From contig SKSI01000029.1 in NCBI GenBank assembly GCA_007123065.1, positions 1 to 6,783 of the forward strand: 6,783 bases of DNA, in the 5' to 3' direction. The notes under the pieces are model-generated. The model did no database searches, was not told the origin of the DNA, and was given only the letters and a program-made list of their open reading frames with translations. Positions 1-5,420 of the stretch are shown here, one piece after another (positions within the stretch are counted from its first letter, which is position 1; every line of letters starts with the position of its first letter). The stretch is from Bacteroidales bacterium (GTDB lineage: Bacteria; Bacteroidota; Bacteroidia; Bacteroidales; UBA7960). Both the position numbers and the translations under genes were made by a program.

Positions 1-187
1 ATGAGCGAGCTATTTCGTCTGTAAGCACCTTCATAATGGTACGATAATCGCCAAAGATCTGCGTACTCATCCCATTAACCTGAACATCGAGGTCGCCGTA
101 GCTTCTCAACTGCTTTAAAAATGCTTTAATTTCCGGAATATATTCGCGTCCAAGCGGATATAAACTAATCTCTATTGAAGTTTTCAT
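1..187 (-). CDS. Thiamine-binding (MTH1187/YkoF-like) protein, partial at left edge
   Basis: Only the first 62 codons are in the window; the 3' end lies beyond base 1. The protein begins MKTSIEISLYPL and continues through QVNGMSTQIFGDY, then a helix ending near VLTDEIA. This beta-alpha-beta pattern, with the conserved N-G-M-S-T segment at residues 38-42, resembles the thiamine/hydroxymethylpyrimidine-binding ferredoxin-like family (MTH1187, YkoF). Members are thought to bind thiamine or its precursors in the cytoplasm, sometimes beside an ABC transporter. I chose the ATG at 187 because family members start just before this first strand. An in-frame ATG at 208 would add MKKIEII and is a real alternative; neither has a clear ribosome-binding site. 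The gene follows the haem lipoprotein by 49 bases (28 with the longer start) and shows no promoter of its own, so it may be the third gene of the ptrB transcript. The family call is from recognition of the N-terminal half only. Confidence 0.7.
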   Translation of the reverse strand, partial: MKTSIEISLYPLGREYIPEIKAFLKQLRSYGDLDVQVNGMSTQIFGDYRTIMKVLTDEIARS

Positions 188-236
188 AATGATTTCAATT
201 TTTTTCATAAAACCGAAACCAGGAAGACCGCCTGCA

Positions 237-728
237 TTAAAAGCGGACCAGACTGGTTCGTATTTCAGGAATGGTTACCTGGATAAAAGCAACATCTTCC
301 ATTGTATGGCAGGTATTGCAGCTGCTGGCAAAGCGCCTGAATGACTCCACAAAGGCTTCTTTATCACCGGATTCAATGGCCTGCATCAGTCTTGGTGCTG
401 CCTGATCAACAAACTGGGCTGAGGAGGCTTGTCTTTCCGGACGACGTACAAAGCCTTTTTCCAGACTTCCAAGCATCTCATCCAGCTGATATTCGGCAAA
501 ACCCCAGTTTTCATCCTGACCTGCCCAATAAAGTTCATTGTAGCGATAGTTTGTTTCGATCATTGTTTGATCAAAGCCACCAATTTGGTTTTCGATACTT
601 TGTATGGCCCCCTGAACAGTTTCACCTGCCCATCGACTTTCAATACCCTGGTCGGTCTGTGTCTGGCAGGCAGCAATCACAATTGCCATGATAATGGTCG
701 CGCTAATAATAATGGAATTTCTTTTCAT
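237..728 (-). CDS. Small lipoprotein with a single c-type haem motif (cytochrome c'-like four-helix candidate)
   Basis: This is a 163-residue protein. It starts with MKRNS, a hydrophobic stretch (residues 6-20) and a lipobox-like IAAC, giving a predicted lipidated Cys21, so it should be anchored in the cell envelope. Near the C terminus is C137-N-T-C140-H141, the classical covalent haem-attachment motif. One CxxCH close to the end of a mostly helical protein is the layout of cytochrome c'-type four-helix bundles. The segment YWAGQDENWGFAEYQLDEM (about 69-87) resembles, from memory, a family of small uncharacterised haem-motif proteins with a WAGQ..NW signature; I cannot name it further. A role in electron transfer or haem/gas sensing is inference. 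The frame stays open upstream to a TTG at 797 inside ptrB, but the ATG at 728 sits exactly at the lipoprotein signal and is the better start. The start lies 28 bases after the ptrB stop, so co-transcription is likely. Confidence 0.82.
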   Translation of the reverse strand: MKRNSIIISATIIMAIVIAACQTQTDQGIESRWAGETVQGAIQSIENQIGGFDQTMIETNYRYNELYWAGQDENWGFAEYQLDEMLGSLEKGFVRRPERQASSAQFVDQAAPRLMQAIESGDKEAFVESFRRFASSCNTCHTMEDVAFIQVTIPEIRTSLVRF

Positions 729-756
729 AACTTGATGGTTTTTGGGTTTTGTTGAA

Positions 757-2865
757 TTATTTGTTAAGGTCAAGCAGGAAAGCATATTCCCTGGCAAGCT
801 CCCGAAGCCTTTGAAAGCGTCCGGAAGCCCCTGAATGCCCTGCTTCCATATTCGTATACAACAAAATTTTCTGGTCTCCGGTATGGTGCACCCGCAATTT
901 AGCCACCCATTTTGTTGGCTCCCAATACTGCACCTGTGAATCGTATAAGCCTGAAGTAACCAGCAGATTCGGATAGGCTTGCTCCTTTAGATTATCATAT
1001 GGTGAGTATGAAAGCATGTAATCATAATAAAGCTTTTCATTGGGATTTCCCCATTCATCATACTCACTGGTTGTTAACGGAATTGTTTCGTCGAGCATTG
1101 TAGTAACGACATCCACAAATGGCACTCCTGCGACAACCCCTTGAAACAACTCAGGTCGTTCATTGACCACAACACCCATCAGCAGACCTCCGGCACTGCC
1201 ACCCCGGGCAAAGAGCCGTTCGGGTCTCGTATATTTCTCCTCTACAAGAAAATCTGCACAATCAATAAAATCAGTAAAGGTATTCCACTTATTGAGCAGT
1301 TTGCCTTCTTCATACCAATGGCGGCCCATTTCCTGCCCGCCCCTGATGTGTGCAATGGCATATATGAACCCCCTGTCGAGCAAACTCAACGCATTGATAT
1401 TAAACCGCGGGTCGGCGCTGGCACCATAAGAGCCATAACCGTACAGCAAGAGGGGATTGTTACCATCATTGGAAACTCCTTTACGATAAACAAGCGTTAG
1501 CGGCACTTCAATACCATCGCGGGCCGTTACATAATACCTTTTGGTTTCATAGTTTGCCGGATCAAATCCGCCCAATACCTCCTGCTGCTTCACAAGCACC
1601 AGATCACCGGTTTCCATATTGTAATCGTAAATGCTATTGGGCGTTGTGAGTGAAGTGTAGTTGTAGCGCAGAACAGGAGTTGACATTTCCGGGTTGATCC
1701 CAATATGAGCTGTATAAGCCTCTTCCTCAAAAGGCAGGTAATGGCTTTTCCCGGTAATTTTATTGATAATTTGCATTTGGCGCAACCCTCTTTCCCTTTC
1801 CTGGAGTACGAGGAAATCATCAAAAAGTGCAACATTTTCCAGAAGCACTTCAGGGCGATGAGGGATCACCTCCTGCCATGCATCTATGCCTGTGTTCTGA
1901 TCGGTGGTTTCCATAAGCCGGAAATTACGGGCTTCGTGGTTTGTCAACACGTAAAACTTGCCGTTGTAAGGCCATACACGATAGCGCAGGTCACGGCGGC
2001 GGGGCTGGAATACTTGAAAATCGCCTTCAGGATCATCAGCACGAAGCAGCAATACTTCATTACTCAGGGTTGCATTGGAGTTAATCATCAGATACCGGTT
2101 GTCTTTTGTACGGCTCACTCCGATGAAGTAATAGGTGTCGTCCTTTTCCTCAAAAACAACTTGCGGATGCTCATCATGAAGAATATTAAAACGGTTAATT
2201 CTATCATACCTGAGCGTTTCCGGATCAATAGAAGTAAAAAAAAGCGTCTGATTGTCAGCAGCCCAAACCACATCTCCACCGGCATATCTGATCCCCGTTG
2301 GCTGAATTGTACCTGTAGCCAGATCCTTTACCATTAAAGTATACTGCCTGCGTCCGACAGTATCAATGGAAAAAGCCAGCCACCGGTTATCAAGACTCAC
2401 ATCCCATGAGCCGACCCTATAATAGGGATAAGGTTCAGCAAGCACATTTACGTCAAGCATAATCTCTTCTTCAGCATCCAGGGCCCCGGCTTTTCGGCAA
2501 TAGATCGGATACTCGCTTCCTTTTTCGTAACGTGTATAATAATAGTAACCATTGCGGAAAAATGGTGCTGATTCATCATCCTGACGAATACGCCCCTTCA
2601 TCTCCTGAAAAAGTTCTTCCTGCAATGTCTCTGTATGTTGCATTACAGCATCGAGATATTCATTTTCAGCATTCAGGTAACTGATAACATCTGGATTCTC
2701 GCGGTCACGTATCCAATAATAAGGGTCGACGCGCGTATCACCGTGAATCACCAGTTCTTTTTCATGAACATCTGCTACCGGAGGTTGAATTTTCTGTTCT
2801 TTTCCCGAGGGGCCGCACCCGGCCATCACCATCATTATGAGCATAAAAGGGATTATATTTTTCAT
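757..2865 (-). CDS. ptrB: Oligopeptidase B (S9 family serine peptidase), predicted lipoprotein
   Basis: This 702-residue protein is a prolyl oligopeptidase-family enzyme that cuts short peptides after Arg or Lys. Residues 1-17 (MKNIIPFMLIMMVMAGC) form a lipoprotein signal with predicted lipidated Cys17. An N-terminal segment (DPYYWIRDRENP) leads into a beta-propeller of roughly residues 70-420, and the alpha/beta-hydrolase domain fills the rest. The triad is Ser557 (GGSAGG), Asp642 (SGLYDSQVQYWEP) and His677 (EAGHSG). The spacings of 85 and 35 residues equal those I recall for E. coli PtrB (Ser532, Asp617, His652), so the catalytic domain is intact and full length. The E. coli enzyme is cytosolic, so the lipoprotein signal implies an envelope role, such as degrading peptides imported as nutrients. 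At positions matching known specificity residues it has Glu601/Asp603 (P1 site) and Asp485/Arg487 (P2 site). The ATG at 2865 is chosen because it begins the signal peptide. It is probably the first gene of a transcript with the two genes to its left. Confidence 0.95.
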   Translation of the reverse strand: MKNIIPFMLIMMVMAGCGPSGKEQKIQPPVADVHEKELVIHGDTRVDPYYWIRDRENPDVISYLNAENEYLDAVMQHTETLQEELFQEMKGRIRQDDESAPFFRNGYYYYTRYEKGSEYPIYCRKAGALDAEEEIMLDVNVLAEPYPYYRVGSWDVSLDNRWLAFSIDTVGRRQYTLMVKDLATGTIQPTGIRYAGGDVVWAADNQTLFFTSIDPETLRYDRINRFNILHDEHPQVVFEEKDDTYYFIGVSRTKDNRYLMINSNATLSNEVLLLRADDPEGDFQVFQPRRRDLRYRVWPYNGKFYVLTNHEARNFRLMETTDQNTGIDAWQEVIPHRPEVLLENVALFDDFLVLQERERGLRQMQIINKITGKSHYLPFEEEAYTAHIGINPEMSTPVLRYNYTSLTTPNSIYDYNMETGDLVLVKQQEVLGGFDPANYETKRYYVTARDGIEVPLTLVYRKGVSNDGNNPLLLYGYGSYGASADPRFNINALSLLDRGFIYAIAHIRGGQEMGRHWYEEGKLLNKWNTFTDFIDCADFLVEEKYTRPERLFARGGSAGGLLMGVVVNERPELFQGVVAGVPFVDVVTTMLDETIPLTTSEYDEWGNPNEKLYYDYMLSYSPYDNLKEQAYPNLLVTSGLYDSQVQYWEPTKWVAKLRVHHTGDQKILLYTNMEAGHSGASGRFQRLRELAREYAFLLDLNK

Positions 2866-3003
2866 TGGTTTATGGTTAAATATGACTCAGACTTAAACGC
2901 CTGAATGTCGAATTGTTTATCAAGGACATTTGATTTCCAAAGATACACGACAATTTTTAAATGACATCAAACCGGCAAAAAACTATCTGTTGAAAAACAA
3001 GCA
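2866..3003. other. Intergenic region between the SDR gene and ptrB
   Basis: These 138 bases hold the candidate ptrB promoter and little else that I can support. Directly after the SDR stop there is only a 4-base stem (TGTT/AACA, plus strand around 2989-3000) followed by T-rich sequence on the minus strand. This is too weak to call a terminator. Confidence 0.5.
2938..2971 (-). promoter_or_regulatory. Candidate Bacteroidota-type promoter for ptrB
   Basis: Read on the minus strand, TATCTTTG (2945-2938) matches the Bacteroidota -7 consensus TAnnTTTG exactly. A TTTG (2971-2968) lies 22 bases upstream, within the N17-23 spacing reported for the TTG -33 box in this phylum. Transcription would start near 2931, leaving a leader of about 65 bases before the ptrB ATG. 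The region downstream of the box shows no Shine-Dalgarno sequence, as is usual for the phylum. Both boxes are seen directly; activity is inferred. Confidence 0.6.
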
Positions 3004-3705
3004 CTATACAACCTCCTGATCCGACCAGATCACAGGTTCGCGCTTTAAGTGCAGCAATGATCGAATCATCGCTGCGGCCACCTGGTCTCCATGAATTGGT
3101 CGATACTTCTTCATCATCCCCAATCGGTTTAGTGCCCTGATTACAAATACCCCAAAAGCTTCTCCCGTTCTCCTTTCCGGTCTGGGTCCATACAATGGTC
3201 CCGGACGAATAATAACCAAATGTTTAAATCCAAGCAAGGCAACTTCCTGTTCCAGCTTACCCTTGATTCTTGGATAAAACAGCTTTGAGTTCGGGGCGGC
3301 ACCAATAGAGGATACAAGCACCATGGCCGACATGCCATTTTTCGCGGCAATCCTGGCGAACTCATATTGATAATGAAAATCAACACGAAACTGCGCTTTC
3401 TTGCCACCGGCTTTTCGCCTGGTAGTGCCCAAAGCGGAGAAAAGGACATCACCTTGCACCAGATGTTTCCATTGTTCTGCATCTTCAAAATCAACAATAT
3501 GCTCTTCAAGCTTTTCTGACGTAATGGCAAGATTTCGTCTGGTGAATACCTTGATCTTCCCAAAACGATTATCTTCAAGAAGCCTTTGAACAAGATGACT
3601 GCCAACCAGACCGGTAGCACCTAAAACGACAGCAGTTCTTTCTGAAGTATCTGAAAAAAAACCTGCTTCATCATTTCCTTTGTTGGGGTGAATTATGCGC
3701 GTCAT
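3004..3705 (-). CDS. Atypical short-chain dehydrogenase / TIP30(HTATIP2)-like NAD(P)-binding protein
   Basis: This is a 233-residue Rossmann-fold protein. The nucleotide-binding loop G29-A-T-G-L-V-G35 follows the first strand (AVVLGATG). Further on are FSALGTTRRKAGG (89-101), VLVSSIGA (129-136) and Y144-P-R-I-K148, which fits the YxxxK pair of the SDR active site with Ser132/Ser133 as the serine partner. IRPGPLYGPR (166-175) is typical of the following substrate-side strand. The ALGTTR..AG, SS.GA and RPG..YG.R signatures match the TIP30/HTATIP2-like atypical SDR group, which is often annotated only as NAD(P)H-binding protein or oxidoreductase. Length fits that group. Substrate and pathway are unknown. 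The 20 residues before the first strand are unusual, but no other in-frame ATG lies nearby, so 3705 stands. It is downstream of rlmD with a 181-base gap filled largely by a repeat. No TAnnTTTG box is visible in that gap, so it may rely on rlmD transcription. Confidence 0.85.
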   Translation of the reverse strand: MTRIIHPNKGNDEAGFFSDTSERTAVVLGATGLVGSHLVQRLLEDNRFGKIKVFTRRNLAITSEKLEEHIVDFEDAEQWKHLVQGDVLFSALGTTRRKAGGKKAQFRVDFHYQYEFARIAAKNGMSAMVLVSSIGAAPNSKLFYPRIKGKLEQEVALLGFKHLVIIRPGPLYGPRPERRTGEAFGVFVIRALNRLGMMKKYRPIHGDQVAAAMIRSLLHLKREPVIWSDQEVV

Positions 3706-3782
3706 GGTTTTTATGATTGATCTTTTTATAATTTCGTAACTATTTGTTATTTTCAGGGCGTTCCGTTTAATGCCGCGAACCC

Positions 3783-3886
3783 TTCAAGCTTCCAGCTTCC
3801 AGCTTCGAGCCTTTTTCTTCCTTCGAGCTTCCAGCTTCCAGCCTTTTTCTTCCTTCGAGCTTCCAGCTTCGAGCTTCCAGCTTCTT
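3783..3886. repeat. Intergenic tandem repeat of the 7-base unit AGCTTCC/AGCTTCG
   Basis: The block fills most of the gap between rlmD and the SDR gene and ends directly beside the rlmD stop codon. On the plus strand it contains eight full units: 3787-3807 (three), 3826-3839 (two) and 3858-3878 (three), plus a partial unit at 3879-3884. The three groups are separated by two copies of the 18-base spacer AGCCTTTTTCTTCCTTCG (3808-3825 and 3840-3857). The strand is strongly pyrimidine-rich. No ORF here is credible: the plus-strand peptide (repeats of the type ASSFQLP) is simply the repeat translated. From memory, similar GCTTCCAGCTTCGAGC-type repeats occur dispersed between genes in other Bacteroidales genomes, but I cannot verify this here. 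Function unknown. Confidence 0.9.
3808..3871. repeat. 32-base tandem duplication inside the 7-base repeat block
   Basis: Bases 3808-3839 and 3840-3871 are adjacent direct copies that match at 31 of 32 positions; the only difference is the last base (C3839 versus G3871). Each copy consists of the 18-base pyrimidine-rich spacer and two 7-base units. The near identity indicates a recent duplication by replication slippage or unequal recombination, so copy number may vary between strains. Confidence 0.92.
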
Positions 3887-5311
3887 TCAGGCACGAATTC
3901 GTTCAAGCAAGGCAACATTTTCTACGTGGTGGGTATGTGGAAACATATCCACAGCCTGATATTTAACAATCTTATACCTTTCTGACAGCAGTTCAATATC
4001 CCGTGCCTGGGTTGCCGAGTTGCAGCTTACATATACAATTTTATCAGCGCCGCTTTCAGCAATCTGTCTGACCACTTTCGGATGCATCCCCGCTCTGGGC
4101 GGGTCTGTAACAATCACGCTGGGGCGACCGTGATGGTCCATAAATGCATCATTTAAAACTTCTGCCATTTCTCCGGCAACGAAATCACAATTATTTATCG
4201 CATTGCGCCGGGCATTGATATTTGCGTGATCCACGGCCTCCTGCACATACTCAATGCCGACAACTTTTTGAGCATGACAAGCCAGAAAGCAAGCGACCGT
4301 TCCGGTGCCTGTATACAGGTCATAAACGATTTCCGTTCCGGTAAGCCCGGAAAAATCCCGGACAATACCATAAAGTGTGCAAGCCTGCCGGGAGTTGGTC
4401 TGAAAGAAAGATTTCGGACCTATCTGAAACCGCAAATCCTCCATTTGTTCTTCAATGTAGGGGTTTCCTTTAAATATAACAGCATCCAGATCAGCAATGG
4501 TGCTATTGGCTTTTTCGTTAATCATGTATGCAATGGTTGTAGCTTCATGAAAACGTTCAGTAAGGAAATTCATCAGACGATCTATCGCATCCTGATCATT
4601 TGAACCAAAAACCATCAGGATCATCCACTCATCCGTGGATGTGTTTCTGACGATCAGATTCCTGAGCAACCCCTTGTTGGCACGGATATCGTAAAATGTC
4701 ATCCTTTCTCTTACAGCAAATTCCCTGACGGCACGACGTATTTCATTTGACGGTTCGGATTGCAGCCAACATTTGCTGATATCCAAAACTTTATCAAAAA
4801 AAACAGGAATATGAAAGCCCAATGCATCCATCTCATGAACCGGTTCACCGGTATCAATCACTTCACGGGGCAGCCACTTTTTATTGCTGAAAGTGAACTC
4901 AAGCTTGTTGCGGTAAAATGTTGTCCTGGCAGAACCGGCAATGGGCAGAACTTCCACGTCGGCAGGATCAATCTTACCTATTCGCGTTAAATGATCCGTA
5001 ACCTGAAGTTGCTTGTAAAACAATTGCCTGTCATAAGGCAAATGTTGCCACTTGCAACCGCCACAGACGCCAAAGTGATCACAAAACGGGTCAATGCGTT
5101 CATCCGACCATTGATGAACCCGTTTTATGACACCTTCCATAAAATTGCGTTTAACCCTCTTAACCTGCACGTCAACCACATCTCCGGGAGCAGCATAAGG
5201 AACAAACAGCACCTTTTCCCCTACCCTGGCGATGGCTTTACCTTCGGCAGCCACTCCGGTTATCGTAACCTGCTCAAGCAACGGCCGATCCTTTTTTCTT
5301 TTTCTTCCCAT
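3887..5311 (-). CDS. rlmD: 23S rRNA (uracil-C5)-methyltransferase, RlmD/RumA type
   Basis: This 474-residue enzyme methylates C5 of a uracil in 23S rRNA (U1939 in E. coli RlmD) using SAM. An N-terminal TRAM RNA-binding domain (about 12-65, VTITGVAAEGKAIARVGEK) is followed by the [4Fe-4S] cluster site C77-x5-C83-x2-C86 (CDHFGVCGGC) with the fourth ligand probably Cys181. The C-terminal Rossmann methyltransferase domain has the SAM loop YDLYTGTGT (330-338), TDPPR (402-406), the nucleophile Cys430 in YVSCNS and the general base Glu464 in HHVEN. All key residues are present. The frame stays open upstream to a TTG at 5368. The ATG at 5311 (MGRKRKKDRP) is preferred because it starts just before the TRAM domain and because the candidate -7 box overlaps the TTG. 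Paralogues methylating other uracils or tRNA exist, so the exact target is inferred. The gene is divergent from lysS and probably leads a transcript into the SDR gene. Confidence 0.93.
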   Translation of the reverse strand: MGRKRKKDRPLLEQVTITGVAAEGKAIARVGEKVLFVPYAAPGDVVDVQVKRVKRNFMEGVIKRVHQWSDERIDPFCDHFGVCGGCKWQHLPYDRQLFYKQLQVTDHLTRIGKIDPADVEVLPIAGSARTTFYRNKLEFTFSNKKWLPREVIDTGEPVHEMDALGFHIPVFFDKVLDISKCWLQSEPSNEIRRAVREFAVRERMTFYDIRANKGLLRNLIVRNTSTDEWMILMVFGSNDQDAIDRLMNFLTERFHEATTIAYMINEKANSTIADLDAVIFKGNPYIEEQMEDLRFQIGPKSFFQTNSRQACTLYGIVRDFSGLTGTEIVYDLYTGTGTVACFLACHAQKVVGIEYVQEAVDHANINARRNAINNCDFVAGEMAEVLNDAFMDHHGRPSVIVTDPPRAGMHPKVVRQIAESGADKIVYVSCNSATQARDIELLSERYKIVKYQAVDMFPHTHHVENVALLERIRA

Positions 5312-5365
5312 AGTAAATGAAATCAATGAATTGAAGCAACCTAAACAATATGCCGCATTCAAATA

Positions 5366-5373
5366 CAAAAATA
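5366..5373 (-). promoter_or_regulatory. Candidate -7 box for rlmD
   Basis: Read on the minus strand the bases are TATTTTTG, an exact match to the Bacteroidota TAnnTTTG element. Transcription would start near 5359, giving a leader of about 48 bases before the ATG at 5311. I find no good TTG -33 box at the expected distance, so support is moderate. If real, it excludes the upstream TTG at 5368 as the translation start. Confidence 0.45.
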
Positions 5374-5385
5374 GATGATATTCAT

Positions 5386-5393
5386 TAACTTTG
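5386..5393 (+). promoter_or_regulatory. Candidate -7 box for lysS
   Basis: TAACTTTG is an exact match to the Bacteroidota TAnnTTTG element and lies 27 bases before the lysS ATG, so the leader would be about 20 bases. The upstream -33 element is not clear; the nearest partial match is a TTC about 25 bases away. The A-rich stretch directly before the ATG (5414-5420) is typical of translation starts in the phylum, where Shine-Dalgarno sequences are rare. Confidence 0.5.
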
Positions 5394-5420
5394 CGCGTTC
5401 TTACAAATCGGAATAAAAAA

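Noticed and set aside
729..797. Longer start (TTG at 797) for the haem lipoprotein
   Set aside because: It would overlap ptrB and place 23 polar residues before the lipoprotein signal, destroying the expected N-terminal layout.
1705..2337. Plus-strand ORF of 210 codons
   Set aside because: It is antisense to the beta-propeller part of ptrB and has no family features; a shadow frame.
2985..3003. Possible terminator after the SDR gene
   Set aside because: The stem is only about 4 base pairs (TGTT/AACA) and AT-rich; too weak to support.
3783..3886. CRISPR array
   Set aside because: The units are 7 bases with no unique spacers, and the spacer-like 18-base segments are identical to each other; there are no cas genes nearby.
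3770..3985. Plus-strand ORF of 71 codons with ASSFQLP-type repeats
   Set aside because: It is the translation of the 7-base tandem repeat followed by the antisense of the rlmD 3' end. It has no promoter or ribosome-binding signal, and its repeats follow from the DNA period.
5083..5126. Inverted repeat AAAACGGGT / ACCCGTTTT with a partly paired loop (CAATG/CATTG)
   Set aside because: It lies within rlmD codons just before and into the conserved Fe-S cluster region, far from either gene end, so chance within coding sequence is the simplest explanation.
5312..5368. Longer start (TTG at 5368) for rlmD
   Set aside because: The extra 19 residues precede the TRAM domain without family support, and the start overlaps the candidate -7 box.
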